A DNA stretch of 64,000 bases from Maricaulis maris MCS10 (GCF_000014745.1 NC_008347.1:930001-994000); one strand, 5' to 3'; positions 53,120 through 62,359 are shown, counted from the first letter of the stretch. The notes: generated by a model from the sequence alone, not told the origin. Program-made: numbers and translations.

Positions 53120-54601
53120 ATGTGGACGCCTGAACTCTCTCTCGCCCTCGCCCTGGTCCTGCCGGCCCTGGGCGGTGTCTTCGTGGCCCTGCTGGGCTCG
53201 CGGCCCAATCTGCGCGAGGCAGCGACGCTGATCGCGGCGGTGCTGCTGGCCTTCAATGTCGCCTATCTGGTCGAGATCGCCCAGGGCCATCCGACCCTCG
53301 ATCTCGCCACCCTGGCGCCGGGCCTGCACCTGGTCTTCAAGCTGGAACCGCTGGGCGCGATCTTTGCCGCTGTCGCCTCGGGTCTGTGGATCGTCAATTC
53401 GCTCTATTCGATCGGCTATATGCGCGGCAATAACGAGAAGAACCAGACGCGTTTCTATGTCTGTTTCTGTATCGCCATTGCCGGTGCCATGGGCGTGGCC
53501 CTGTCGGGCAATTTGCTGACCATGTTCCTCTTCTACGAGGTTCTCACCCTGTCGACCTATCCGCTGGTCACGCACAAGGGTGACGCCAAGGCCAAGCGCG
53601 GCGGCGCGATCTACCTGTCCATCCTGCTGGGCACCTCGATCGGCCTGTTGCTGCCGGCGGTCATCGCCACGCATTTCCTCGCCGGATCGACCGATTTCGT
53701 CGCCGGGGGCCTTTTGGCCATCAACGAGATCACGCCGGCAATCTCCAGCGTATTGCTGGTATTGTTCGCCTTCGGGATCGGCAAGGCGGCGCTGATGCCG
53801 GTCCATCCCTGGCTGCCCAATGCCATGGTTGCGCCGACCCCGGTCTCGGCCCTGCTGCACGCGGTGGCCGTCGTGAAGGCCGGTGTCTTCGCCATGCTGA
53901 AGGTTGGCACCTATATCTTCGGACCGGCGCTGATCGCCATCACCCCGGCCGCCGATGCGCTGGCCTGGATTGCCGGCATCTCCATCGTGCTGGCCTCCGT
54001 GGTCGCCATGACCAAGGATAATCTGAAAGCCCGTCTGGCCTTTTCGACCGTCTCGCAGCTGTCCTATGTGACGCTGGGCGTGATGCTTGGCTCGCCGCTG
54101 GCCATGCTGGGCGGCGCGTTGCAGATCGTCATGCATGCCTGGGGCAAGATCACCCTCTTCATGAGTGCCGGCGCGATCTATACCGCCACCGGCAAGACCG
54201 AGATCTCGCAGATGGACGGGCTGGGCCGCTACATGCCCTGGCTGTTCATTGCCTACACCGTCGGGGCGCTGTCGATCATCGGCCTGCCGCCACTGGGCGG
54301 ATCCTGGCCGAAACTCTTCCTGTTGCAGGGCGCCTGGGAAAGCGGGCATGGCTGGCTGATGGTGGCGCTGATTGCCTCCTCCATCCTCAATGTCGCCTAT
54401 CTGCTGCCCTTGTCCGCGCGCGGTTTCTTCTCGCCGCCGGCCGAGGCCAAGCTGAAGAAGCAGCCGCCGATGCTGGTCATCCTGCCGCCGGTCATCACGG
54501 CTGCCGGCGTGGTGGTGCTCTTCTTCCTCATCGGACCGCTGCGTGACTATCTGGCGCCGGTCTTCCTGTCGTCGACCCTTGCTGCGGAGGCCGCACTGTG
54601 A
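53120..54601 (+). CDS. Second ND2/ND4-like antiporter subunit
   Basis: 493 residues. FLFYEVLTLSTYPLVTHKGD, ALMPVHPWLPNAMVAPTPVS, VVKAGVFAMLKVGTYIFGP and STVSQLSYVTLGVMLGSPLA define a proton-translocating antiporter subunit. It is a paralogue of MrpD but diverged. It starts 4 bases after mrpD stops. Confidence 0.9.
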   Translation: MWTPELSLALALVLPALGGVFVALLGSRPNLREAATLIAAVLLAFNVAYLVEIAQGHPTLDLATLAPGLHLVFKLEPLGAIFAAVASGLWIVNSLYSIGYMRGNNEKNQTRFYVCFCIAIAGAMGVALSGNLLTMFLFYEVLTLSTYPLVTHKGDAKAKRGGAIYLSILLGTSIGLLLPAVIATHFLAGSTDFVAGGLLAINEITPAISSVLLVLFAFGIGKAALMPVHPWLPNAMVAPTPVSALLHAVAVVKAGVFAMLKVGTYIFGPALIAITPAADALAWIAGISIVLASVVAMTKDNLKARLAFSTVSQLSYVTLGVMLGSPLAMLGGALQIVMHAWGKITLFMSAGAIYTATGKTEISQMDGLGRYMPWLFIAYTVGALSIIGLPPLGGSWPKLFLLQGAWESGHGWLMVALIASSILNVAYLLPLSARGFFSPPAEAKLKKQPPMLVILPPVITAAGVVVLFFLIGPLRDYLAPVFLSSTLAAEAAL

Positions 54602-54915
54602 GCGATCCTAACGGCAAACATGATGAACTGATCCACCCGGTCGCCCGGCCTTTCCTGTGGCTCGACTCGGGCTGGCTGAAGTCCTCGATGATCTGGATTT
54701 TCCTGGTCGCGACGCTGGGTTTTGTCGCCGTCGACTTCTTCCATCACCGCCATGAATACGTCCACCTGGCCGAATTCTACGGCTTCTACGCCATGTGGGG
54801 CTTCGGCGCCTTCGTGCTGGCCGTGATGATCGGCTGGTTCGTGATCCGCGGCCTGTTGGGCCGGGAAGAGGATTACTGGGACGGCGACAGTTCCGATGAG
54901 GAGGGCCAGTCATGA
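54598..54915 (+). CDS. Small membrane protein within the antiporter operon
   Basis: 105 residues, GTG start overlapping the previous stop by 4 bases. Two spans (SSMIWIFLVATLGFVAVDFF, GFYAMWGFGAFVLAVMIGWF) and an acidic tail (REEDYWDGDSSDEEGQS). Position between two pump subunits implies a structural role in the complex. No name can be assigned. Confidence 0.8.
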   Translation: MSDPNGKHDELIHPVARPFLWLDSGWLKSSMIWIFLVATLGFVAVDFFHHRHEYVHLAEFYGFYAMWGFGAFVLAVMIGWFVIRGLLGREEDYWDGDSSDEEGQS

Positions 54916-56639
54916 TCGAAGCCCTCTACGACGTCTCACCGGCCTGGCCGGTCATCATCGCCGGCCTGCTGGCCGCGGCCTTCCCCTTCCATACCGCACG
55001 CAAGGGCCTGGCCCTGATCGCGCCGGTGCTGGCGCTGGGCCTGTGGTTCAATGCGCCCTCGGGTGACCATGTCGGCGGGCTCATCGAGCTGGGCGGTTTC
55101 ACGATGGAAACCTTCCGCTTCGACGGGCTGTCGCGCATCTGGGGCCTGATCTTCATCATCGCCGCCTTCATCAACGGGCTTTATGGCCTGCACGAGAAGG
55201 ACCGCATCGCCGATGCAGCCGGGCTGATCTATGCCGGTGCCGGCCTGGGCGCCGTCTTTGCCGGTGACCTGTTGTCCCTGTTCGTGTTCTGGGAGCTGAC
55301 GGCGATTTCCTCGGTCTTCCTGATCTGGGGCGCCCGCAACAATGCCGCCTACAAGGCCGGCCTGCGCTATCTGGCCATCCACGTCCTGTCCGGCGTGCTG
55401 CTGCTGACCGGTGCGGTGATCCGGGCCAGCGAGACCGGTAGCTGGGCCTTCGACGAGACACTCTCGATCGAGACGCTGGGCGGTTTCCTGATCTTCATCG
55501 CCTTCGGCATCAAATGCGCCTTCCCCTTCCTGCACAACTGGCTGCAGGACGCCTATCCGAAGGCCACCATCACCGGCGCGGTCGTCCTCTCGGCCTTCAC
55601 CACCAAGCTGGCCGTCTATGCGCTGGCGCGGGGCTATGCCGGAACCGACCAGCTGATCTGGATCGGCGCCATCATGACGGCCTTCCCGGTCTTCTTTGCC
55701 GTGGTCGAGAATGATCTGCGCAAGGTGTTGTCCTATTCGCTCAACAACCAGCTGGGCTTCATGGTCGTGGGCATCGGTGTCGGCACCGAGCTGGCGATCA
55801 ATGGCGCGGCGGCGCATGCCTTTGTGCACATCATCTACAAGGCGCTGTTGTTCATGAGCATGGGCGCGGTGCTGCTGCGGGTCGGCACGGTGAAAGCCTC
55901 CGAGCTGGGCGGCCTGTTCAAGTCGATGCCGGCCACGACGGTATTCTGCCTGATCGGGGCGGCCTCGATCTCGGCCTTCCCGCTCTTTTCCGGCTTTGTC
56001 GCCAAGGCGCTGACCCTGGCCGCCGTGGCCCAGGAGGGCCATTGGATGGTCTGGCTGGTACTGGTCTTTGCCTCCGCCGGTGTGCTCGAGCATTCGGGCA
56101 TCAAGATCCCGTATTTCGCCTTCTTCAGTCACGACCGTGGCCATCGCGTCCGCGAAGCACCGGTCAACATGCTGATGGCGATGGGGATGGCGGCGCTGAT
56201 CTGTGTCTATCTGGGTGTGAATTACGGCGTGCTCTACGAGCTCGTGCCTTTCCCGGAGGCGGCGCTGCACTATGAGCCCTACACCTTCGACCATATCGTC
56301 GGACAGATGCAGCTCTTGCTGGGGGCCATGTTCGCCTTCGCCTTCCTGGTGCGGATGAAATGGTATCCGGACGAAAAGCGCGGTGTGAATATCGACACTG
56401 ACTGGTTCTACCGCCGCTTCCTGGCCAACACGCTCAATTGGTGCCACGCAATGTTCAGCCGTCTCTGGGCCTCGATCGGCAATGTGCTGGGCGGAGTCCG
56501 GCGCCGGACCGGCGGAAAACTGTTCGAGGTTTTCAGTCCTATCGGTGCCTTGAGCCGGGATATCCCCAGTGGTTTGCTGGCCATCTGGACCAGCGCCCTC
56601 CTGGCGATCGTCCTGCTGATCGCCTATCTCGCGCCTTAA
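54912..56639 (+). CDS. Third antiporter subunit, NuoL/MrpA N-terminal-like
   Basis: 575 residues. FWELTAISSVFLIWGARNNA, FPFLHNWLQDAYPKATITGA, FTTKLAVYALARGYAGTDQL and SYSLNNQLGFMVVGIGVGTE place it in the ND5/NuoL/MrpA group. It lacks the MrpA C-terminal part, which is encoded at 50045. Last gene before a terminator. Confidence 0.9.
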   Translation: MIEALYDVSPAWPVIIAGLLAAAFPFHTARKGLALIAPVLALGLWFNAPSGDHVGGLIELGGFTMETFRFDGLSRIWGLIFIIAAFINGLYGLHEKDRIADAAGLIYAGAGLGAVFAGDLLSLFVFWELTAISSVFLIWGARNNAAYKAGLRYLAIHVLSGVLLLTGAVIRASETGSWAFDETLSIETLGGFLIFIAFGIKCAFPFLHNWLQDAYPKATITGAVVLSAFTTKLAVYALARGYAGTDQLIWIGAIMTAFPVFFAVVENDLRKVLSYSLNNQLGFMVVGIGVGTELAINGAAAHAFVHIIYKALLFMSMGAVLLRVGTVKASELGGLFKSMPATTVFCLIGAASISAFPLFSGFVAKALTLAAVAQEGHWMVWLVLVFASAGVLEHSGIKIPYFAFFSHDRGHRVREAPVNMLMAMGMAALICVYLGVNYGVLYELVPFPEAALHYEPYTFDHIVGQMQLLLGAMFAFAFLVRMKWYPDEKRGVNIDTDWFYRRFLANTLNWCHAMFSRLWASIGNVLGGVRRRTGGKLFEVFSPIGALSRDIPSGLLAIWTSALLAIVLLIAYLAP

Positions 56640-56662
56640 GTCTCAGGCACTTGCGGATTAGA

Positions 56663-56697
56663 AGAGGGCGCAACCCGCACAGGTTGCGTCCTCTTTC
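56663..56697 (+). terminator. Rho-independent terminator of the antiporter operon
   Basis: GAGGGCGCAACC, loop CGCACA, GGTTGCGTCCTC, then TTTCTTT. It lies 23 bases after the last gene. Confidence 0.92.
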
Positions 56698-56799
56698 TTT
56701 ACAACAAAAATAGGAATATTATCCCCACCTGGGTGTAGCCATCTTAGCATCACGTCGGTCGCGGCCATCGGGGCGCCGCGTCAGAACGGGAGCGTTCGG

Positions 56800-57186
56800 A
56801 TGAGCCGTATCATGTGCAGACTGGAAGAGGATGTCGCCCGGGCCCGCCTGGCCCAGAGCGCCGTGGCTTACGCCTTCGGGATCTCGCAGCGCGAGCTGGA
56901 GGCACCGACCCGGCGATCGCGGGAGGCCGCTCTGGCCAGGCAGGCGGCGATGTATCTGGCCCATGTTGCCTTCGAGCTGCCGCTGACCCGCGTGGCGCTC
57001 GCCTTCGGGCGCGACCGCACGACAGCGGCCCATGCCTGTCATCGCATCGAGGACCGGCGCGATGACCGCGCCTTTGACGACTATATGGACGCGCTGGAAG
57101 CCGCCCTGCGCACCGCGCCGCGACTGAGCGGGCTGCAGCGTCTGGCCGGTCTGGAACGTTTTGAACGCCCGGAGCGCCTGACATGA
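56800..57186 (+). CDS. DnaA domain IV-only DNA-binding protein
   Basis: 128 residues. The central part is the DnaA C-terminal helix-turn-helix: QAAMYLAHVAFELPLTRVAL, then AFGRDRTTAAHACHRIED (68-85), matching the DnaA signature that reads the DnaA box. There is no AAA+ ATPase domain. It may bind DnaA-box-like sites as a regulator of replication or transcription. The stop overlaps the next start by 4 bases. Confidence 0.85.
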   Translation: MSRIMCRLEEDVARARLAQSAVAYAFGISQRELEAPTRRSREAALARQAAMYLAHVAFELPLTRVALAFGRDRTTAAHACHRIEDRRDDRAFDDYMDALEAALRTAPRLSGLQRLAGLERFERPERLT

Positions 57187-57896
57187 GCGCGCCGCGCTGG
57201 ATGCGCGCCCTGGCCCGGCCGGGCGCCCGCATGGTGCCGCCCGGGGATATCGAGGCGAGGGCGGTGGTGCTGCCGCAAGGAGATCGCCGCCGCCGCCCGA
57301 CCTCACGCCTGTCGCCCAGCCGTTTCGAGGAGGCGATGCGCTGTGGCTGGCTGGCCAGGCGGGACAATGGCCTGGTCCTGTCCGCCGACGGTCAAGCGGC
57401 CCTGAAAGCTGGTACACGCGGAGAAGACCCCGACCCGGCCAGTCGACATCGTGAGATGGAGGAACGGCCGGTGATGGACCGGGAAGGTCACGTCTCAACA
57501 GCCAGGGCCAATCGCCGGGAAGGCCCGCTCGGTCCCTGGCTCGATGGCCTCGAGCCTCATCAGCGCCAGGCCGGCGAGCGCTTTATCGCCGACTATCACC
57601 GATCAACCCTGATGAGCCCGGTCACCCGCAACTGGTCCCCCACCGCCCAGCGCCGCAGCGAGGGCCGCCGTCATGGTCCCGAGGACGCAGCGGTAAGCGC
57701 CCTGGCCGCCAAGGAGCGGGTGATGAATGCGCTGGACGCCCTCGGCCCCGCCTTCGCCCGCGTCATCGAAGCCGCCCTGGTCCACGAAGACAGCGCCGCA
57801 GCGCTGGAGCGCCGTTTCGGCTGGGCGGCAAGGTCCGGGCGGACCGTGCTCGGCCTGGCGCTGACACGGCTGGCGGAGATCTATCGGCTGGTTTGA
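57183..57896 (+). CDS. DUF6456 domain protein
   Basis: 237 residues. Basic N-terminus, then a DUF6456-type C-domain (RANRREGPLGPWLDGLEPHQ, AGERFIADYHRSTLMSPVTR, AKERVMNALDALGPAFARVI). These proteins are limited to alphaproteobacteria and often act in cell-cycle or DNA-binding contexts. Translational coupling with the DnaA-like gene suggests they act together. Confidence 0.8.
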   Translation: MSAPRWMRALARPGARMVPPGDIEARAVVLPQGDRRRRPTSRLSPSRFEEAMRCGWLARRDNGLVLSADGQAALKAGTRGEDPDPASRHREMEERPVMDREGHVSTARANRREGPLGPWLDGLEPHQRQAGERFIADYHRSTLMSPVTRNWSPTAQRRSEGRRHGPEDAAVSALAAKERVMNALDALGPAFARVIEAALVHEDSAAALERRFGWAARSGRTVLGLALTRLAEIYRLV

Positions 57897-57917
57897 GGGA
57901 GGGCGGTCTCACCAAAG

Positions 57918-58101
57918 CTTGTCATCCCTGATGGACGCCCGGCGCAGGCCGGGCGAAAGTCAGGGACCAAACTGGTGGCCACCACATGGGTCCCCCCGCA
58001 ACATTTTTCCCGGGCGTAGACCCGGGACCCACGAAACGACCCGGCAAGCGACAAGTCTCCCGTAGGTCCCGGATCGCGCTTGGGCGCGTCCGGGAAAAAT
58101 G
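57918..58101. repeat. Composite REP-like element, half copy 7 joined to another palindrome
   Basis: The first 50 bases are the standard left half (CTTGTCATCCCTGATGGACG). The right half is replaced by a palindrome with ends CATTTTTCCCGGGCGTAG and its partner GTCCGGGAAAAATG, enclosing CCGGGACC units. It looks like a fusion of two repeat families. Confidence 0.75.
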
Positions 58102-58171
58102 GAGTGTATGGCGGGATGCGAGCGGCGGCTCGCCCAGCGGGGGATGACGGCGACAGGCAAGCCACCAAACG

Positions 58172-58291
58172 CTTGTCATCCCTGATGGACGCCCGGCGCA
58201 GGCCGGGCGAAAGTCAGGGACCTATATGTTGCAACCACTTAGGTCCCCGCCTTGCGTCCGGCCTTCGCCGGACATCCAGCGGGGATGACAA
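58172..58291. repeat. Bipartite REP/BIME-like double hairpin, copy 8
   Basis: CTTGTCATCCCTGATGGACG to AGCGGGGATGACAA; the same orientation as copy 2 and very similar to it. Confidence 0.88.
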
Positions 58292-58314
58292 AGGGGGCGG
58301 GCCAGCCCGTCCCC

Positions 58315-58734
58315 TCAAATCGCCGCCGCTTCACCCCGTATCCGGCTGATCATCGAGGCCAGACCGTTCGAGCGTTGCGGGGAGAGGTGTTCGGCGAGGC
58401 CGATCTTTGCCAGCACGTCGCGGGCGTCGACGGACAGGATTTCTTCGCCCGTGCGGCCGGAATAGAGGCGCACCATCAAGGCGGCGAGGCCGCGCACGAT
58501 GTGGGCGTCGCTGTCGGCGCGGAAGGTGAGGGTATTGCCGGCAGTCTCGGTGACCAGCCAGACCTGGCTGACGCAGCCCTTGACCCGATTGTCCTCGGAA
58601 CGTTCGTCCTCGGGCATGTCCGGCAGCGCCTTGCCCATGTCGATGAGATAGCGGTAGCGCTGCTCCCAGTCGTCCAGGAGGTCGAACTCGTCCACGAGAT
58701 CGTCGATTTCGGTTTGGATGTCTTGTGCCGTCAT
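58315..58734 (-). CDS. sufE: SufE-type cysteine desulfurase activator
   Basis: 139 residues. It carries sulfur from SufS to the iron-sulfur scaffold. The active cysteine is Cys54 in NRVKGCVSQVWLV. Other marks are DWEQRYRYLIDMGKALPDMP and ADSDAHIVRGLAALMVRLYS. Upstream on the same strand is the DUF5330 gene, a pairing common in alphaproteobacteria. Confidence 0.94.
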   Translation of the reverse strand: MTAQDIQTEIDDLVDEFDLLDDWEQRYRYLIDMGKALPDMPEDERSEDNRVKGCVSQVWLVTETAGNTLTFRADSDAHIVRGLAALMVRLYSGRTGEEILSVDARDVLAKIGLAEHLSPQRSNGLASMISRIRGEAAAI

Positions 58735-58844
58735 GTCAGCGCCGACGTAGTGCGGGCGAGGCGGCGAGGCAAGCCGTCTGTGCGGTTTGCGGGCAGTCAG
58801 AGGGTCGTCAGGTCAGTGCGTCGGGCGGGTCGGGATGGTCGCGG

Positions 58845-59174
58845 TCAGGACTTCGCGCGGGACGGGGCGGATGCGTTGGACGGAGCGGAATGGCTGGCGG
58901 TCTGGCGGTCCTGATGGGTTTCGATGGCGTCACCGATCCGGTCCATTGCCATGCCCCCGAGGAAGGTGCCGAGGCGGGCGGCTTCCGAGCCGGCTTCACA
59001 GATGACTTCATTGTCGACGCACCATTCCGACACCTTGGCCGAGGCGTCGATCCGCGTTTCTGCCGTGTTGAACGGCAGATCCATCGCTTCGCCCGCAAAA
59101 TCCTGCGGGACAAAGAAACTGACGACAGCAACCCAGAAGGCAGCGCGCAGCAGGAACATCATCTTCGACCTCAT
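58845..59174 (-). CDS. DUF5330-like small exported/membrane protein
   Basis: 109 residues. N-terminal span FLLRAAFWVAVVSFFVP, then a short region with two cysteines (SEWCVDNEVICEAGSEAARL), the pattern of DUF5330, and a Ser/Ala-rich tail. The function is unknown. The start could be ATG 59174 or ATG 59162, which has GAGG 6 bases upstream. Confidence 0.7.
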   Translation of the reverse strand: MRSKMMFLLRAAFWVAVVSFFVPQDFAGEAMDLPFNTAETRIDASAKVSEWCVDNEVICEAGSEAARLGTFLGGMAMDRIGDAIETHQDRQTASHSAPSNASAPSRAKS

Positions 59175-59391
59175 TCATGACCGAAACCGGGTGTACCGGT
59201 CTCAATGCAGGATAGAGGCTAGGAAGAATTCTGAGTAATAGCGAGCGATTACGGGCTTTACCGAAAACGGTGTGCGAATTCGATCCGCGAATTTTGTGTA
59301 AAATTGTCGACAAATTCTATCTTGTCCCTGATCGGGACACGATTTGTTAAGGATTGGCCGGAAACCGCAAACCTTTCCGATCAAATTTGAC

Positions 59392-60432
59392 TCAATTCGC
59401 GCTGCTTCCCAGACAGCGGCTGACATCCATCAGCGCGTGTTCGGCGATGCAGAAGCTGTCCTCATACATGAAATGCCCGGCGGCGACGCATTGTTGCAGG
59501 TCAAGCCGGACCCAGGCGAGGCAGCGTTCAACCACCGGATCCGACAGCAGGGCCTCGACCACCTGGTCGGTGCGGGCCGGGTCGTCATTGTTCAGCGATT
59601 GCAGCGCCGCGACCGAAAGGATGCGGCCGATGCGGTCGCGATCGGGGTCGGGTGCCGCTTCACCCACGGTCAGGGTCAGCTGCGGCGCGACCGACGGGCG
59701 GTCGGACAGGGGGACCGACTCGATGCGGTCAAACAGGGCCGAGGCCGGCAGGCCCTGGTCGAAACCGCCGCTCAGCGTCATCAGCACTTCATCGGTCATG
59801 TCGATCGGCGCGCTGCCCATGTGCGACAGCTCGGCCAGGCGATCGGTGCGGTCGCCATGGCTGCGATTGGCCCAGCGCTCGCTCTGCAGGTCATAGGCGG
59901 CAGCGCGGTAACGAACCGACACATCCATGATCTCGGCGCTGTCGGCGGCCATGGCATCGACGACGGAGGCCTGGGCGTCCTCGGACGAGGCAAAGCTGGT
60001 GGCGTAGGTCGGGTCATACATCAGGCCGGTCATCGCGGCTTCGGGGCCGTAATAGTCTGCCAGCTCGCGGACTTCATCGAGATATTCCGGATGGCGGGCG
60101 GCGATGATGGCGGCATAGGCGATCCAGGCGCGGACCAGGCGTTCCTCGCCATAAAAGGCGGTCAACCGGTTCATGGCATCGTCGAGATCGCGTCCCGAGG
60201 CGATCGGTGCCGAATGAAGGTCGGCAATCACGGAATGATAGGCGGCGTATTCCCCGGCCGAGCGTTCGATCAGGGTCGGTTCGCGCGGGGTGGCCTGGTC
60301 AAGTTGCAGGACGGGCGCCGAGGCGGGAGCGTTGCTTGTCGGGGCCGCGGTATCCGGCGCGGTATTGTCCTGGGCAGCCAGGTTCATACTCATGCTCAGC
60401 GCGCCAATAGCAAGGACAGTCGTCAACATCAC
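59392..60432 (-). CDS. Exported protein of unknown function
   Basis: 346 residues. N-terminal signal peptide (MMLTTVLAIGALSMSMNLAA) and Thr/Ala/Pro-rich spacer precede a helical body (DLDDAMNRLTAFYGEERLVR, AWIAYAAIIAARHPEYLDEV). The C-terminal 40 residues have four cysteines (VERCLAWVRLDLQQCVAAGH, DSFCIAEHALMDVSRCLGSS), possibly two disulfides. No family recognised. It is divergent from the kinase gene, 187 bases away. Confidence 0.7.
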   Translation of the reverse strand: MMLTTVLAIGALSMSMNLAAQDNTAPDTAAPTSNAPASAPVLQLDQATPREPTLIERSAGEYAAYHSVIADLHSAPIASGRDLDDAMNRLTAFYGEERLVRAWIAYAAIIAARHPEYLDEVRELADYYGPEAAMTGLMYDPTYATSFASSEDAQASVVDAMAADSAEIMDVSVRYRAAAYDLQSERWANRSHGDRTDRLAELSHMGSAPIDMTDEVLMTLSGGFDQGLPASALFDRIESVPLSDRPSVAPQLTLTVGEAAPDPDRDRIGRILSVAALQSLNNDDPARTDQVVEALLSDPVVERCLAWVRLDLQQCVAAGHFMYEDSFCIAEHALMDVSRCLGSSAN

Positions 60433-60619
60433 ACATGCTCCTTTGAACCCGTCTCATACTGCCTCGCCTTGATGGCGCATCCAAGGGGCAGATGCGGATG
60501 AATTATCATGAGGCTTAGCCAATGAGACCGGTAAACGGACAAAGTTTAAGATTCAGCATTTGTTAACGTCGAAGGCGAAGATTCCATGCAGCTACAAAAG
60601 CGAGTCGCACCGGTTCAAG

Positions 60620-62359
60620 ATGAAGCCGAAATCGCCTGCCATAACAGCCTGGTTCGCACGCCAGGGCGGAATGCTCGTCAACCTGATCTGGCTTGGCACG
60701 CTGGCGGCTGCCTTGCCGCGGCTGTGGCCAATCATTGACGGGACCGCCGTCGAGAAGTCGCTGCTGGTCGCGGCCATCGCCGCGCCGGCCCTGCTTTCCT
60801 TCATTCTCGTCCCGCGCATGGACCGCGCCTTCGAGCGTTTCCTGCTGGCGCTGGTCTGGACCGGCTTTGCGGTCGGCGTGACCCTGACCGGTGGCGGTGT
60901 CACCGGGATCGGCGTGCTGGCCTTCCTGCTGGCCCCGGCCATGGCGGCCGCCTGCGGTGAGCGCGACGGTGTGATCAAGGCGGCGGCCCAGTCCGGACTG
61001 GCCGCCCTTGTCATCAGCGGCCTGCAGCTGACCGGTTTTGTCGCGCCGGCGCCGATGGCCATCGAATTCCATCTGCCCTTCGTACTGGGCTGCGTGCTCA
61101 CCCTGTCGACCGGCTTTGCCTTTGGTGCCCTGCGTGCCGTGCATGATGCCGACCTGGCGCGCGCCGAGGCTGAACGGGGGCGTGTCCGCGCCAAGGCCTT
61201 CGACGCCTCACCCGTACCGCTGGTCGCTTGCGATGCTGACGGCCATATCCTGGCCGCCTCGCGGGGCTTGCGTGACCTGTCGCCCGGCCTGCCGCGTGAC
61301 CTGAAGGGCCTGCCGCTGGCCGATCTCGGTTTCGACGATGATGACCGCGCCCAGCTGGCCGCCTCTGGCCGCCGTGCCGCGCTGCGCGATGTCGAGGGAC
61401 CACTCGTTGTGCGCGGGCCGCGCGGTCACAGCGAAGACGTGATCGTCAAGACGCGGCCCATCCATGGCGGCTCGGTCATCACCCTGTCCAAGGATAGTGG
61501 TCCGGCCCTGCAGGCCGCGCTGACCCAGGCCCGGCACGACCGCGAGGCCGCCGAAGAGGACGCCCGCGCCAAGTCGCAATTCCTGGCCTCCGTCAGTCAC
61601 GAGCTGCGCACCCCGCTCAATGCCATTATCGGTTTTTCCGATGTCATGAAGGCGCGCCTGTTCGGGCCGCTGCCGGCGCGCTACGCCGAATATGCCGACC
61701 TGATTCATGAAAGCGGCCAGCACCTGATGGAGCTGATCGGCGACGTGCTGGACATGTCCAAGATCGAGGCCGACCGCTATGAGCTGGTCCGCGAGACCTT
61801 CGATATCGGGGAAGTGGTCAACCTGTCGGCCAAGATGATGCGCCTGCAGGCAGAAGAGGCCGGCATCAATCTCAAGATCAAGCGCCATGACGGCCCGCTT
61901 CTGGTCGATGGTGACCGCAAGGCCCTGCGCCAGATCCTGCTGAACCTGCTGTCCAATGCCGTCAAGTTCACGCCGAAGGGCGGTGCCATCGTGGTCATGG
62001 CCCGGGCCAGCGGTGGCCAGCTTGTGATGGCCGTCGGCGATAGCGGTGTCGGCATCGATCCGGAAGAAACCGCCCGTCTTGGCCAGCCCTACCAGCAGGC
62101 CGCCAATGCGCGTGACATCGAAAAGCGCGGCACGGGCCTCGGCCTGTCACTGGTTCGCGCCCTGTCGGAATTGCATGGCGGCTCGATGAATATCGCCAGC
62201 CGCAAGGGCGAGGGCACCACGGTGACCATTTCCCTGCCCATCCTCGCCGAAGACAAGGCCGACGTGGAACCCCATCCCGGCCTCGACGTCCGCCAGCAGA
62301 TCCAGCGGGCCCAGGAAGCCAGCCAGGACATGACGGTGGTGAAGGCGGATGTGGCCTAG
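60620..62359 (+). CDS. PAS-containing sensor histidine kinase (DivJ/PleC/PdhS-like)
   Basis: About 579 residues. Up to six N-terminal spans (20-175), a linker and PAS-like domain (about 195-290), then HisKA with the phospho-acceptor His327 in ASVSHELRTPLNAIIGFSDV and an ATPase domain (LLNLLSNAVKFTPKGG, VGDSGVGID, GTGLGLSLVRALSELHGG). The segment LFGPLPARYAEYADLIHESG, HLMELIGDVLDMSKIEADRY is characteristic of the DivJ/PleC/PdhS kinases that act on DivK and control cell-cycle asymmetry. The length and membrane domain fit DivJ. ATG 60620 chosen; the upstream frame is hydrophilic. Confidence 0.85.
   Translation: MKPKSPAITAWFARQGGMLVNLIWLGTLAAALPRLWPIIDGTAVEKSLLVAAIAAPALLSFILVPRMDRAFERFLLALVWTGFAVGVTLTGGGVTGIGVLAFLLAPAMAAACGERDGVIKAAAQSGLAALVISGLQLTGFVAPAPMAIEFHLPFVLGCVLTLSTGFAFGALRAVHDADLARAEAERGRVRAKAFDASPVPLVACDADGHILAASRGLRDLSPGLPRDLKGLPLADLGFDDDDRAQLAASGRRAALRDVEGPLVVRGPRGHSEDVIVKTRPIHGGSVITLSKDSGPALQAALTQARHDREAAEEDARAKSQFLASVSHELRTPLNAIIGFSDVMKARLFGPLPARYAEYADLIHESGQHLMELIGDVLDMSKIEADRYELVRETFDIGEVVNLSAKMMRLQAEEAGINLKIKRHDGPLLVDGDRKALRQILLNLLSNAVKFTPKGGAIVVMARASGGQLVMAVGDSGVGIDPEETARLGQPYQQAANARDIEKRGTGLGLSLVRALSELHGGSMNIASRKGEGTTVTISLPILAEDKADVEPHPGLDVRQQIQRAQEASQDMTVVKADVA

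Larger units (their letters stand above)
57897..58314. other. Repeat-filled gap between DUF6456 and sufE
   Basis: Consists of a composite palindrome (57918-58101), a short spacer and a complete REP-like element (58172-58291). No gene. Confidence 0.75.

Noticed and set aside
56800-57186. Possible chromosomal origin because of the DnaA-like gene
   Set aside because: The protein lacks the ATPase domain, and no cluster of DnaA boxes or dnaN/recF neighbours is seen.
60543-60570. CtrA-like box upstream of the kinase (TTAA ... TTAA)
   Set aside because: Spacing between the two TTAA is 13 bases instead of the usual 7.
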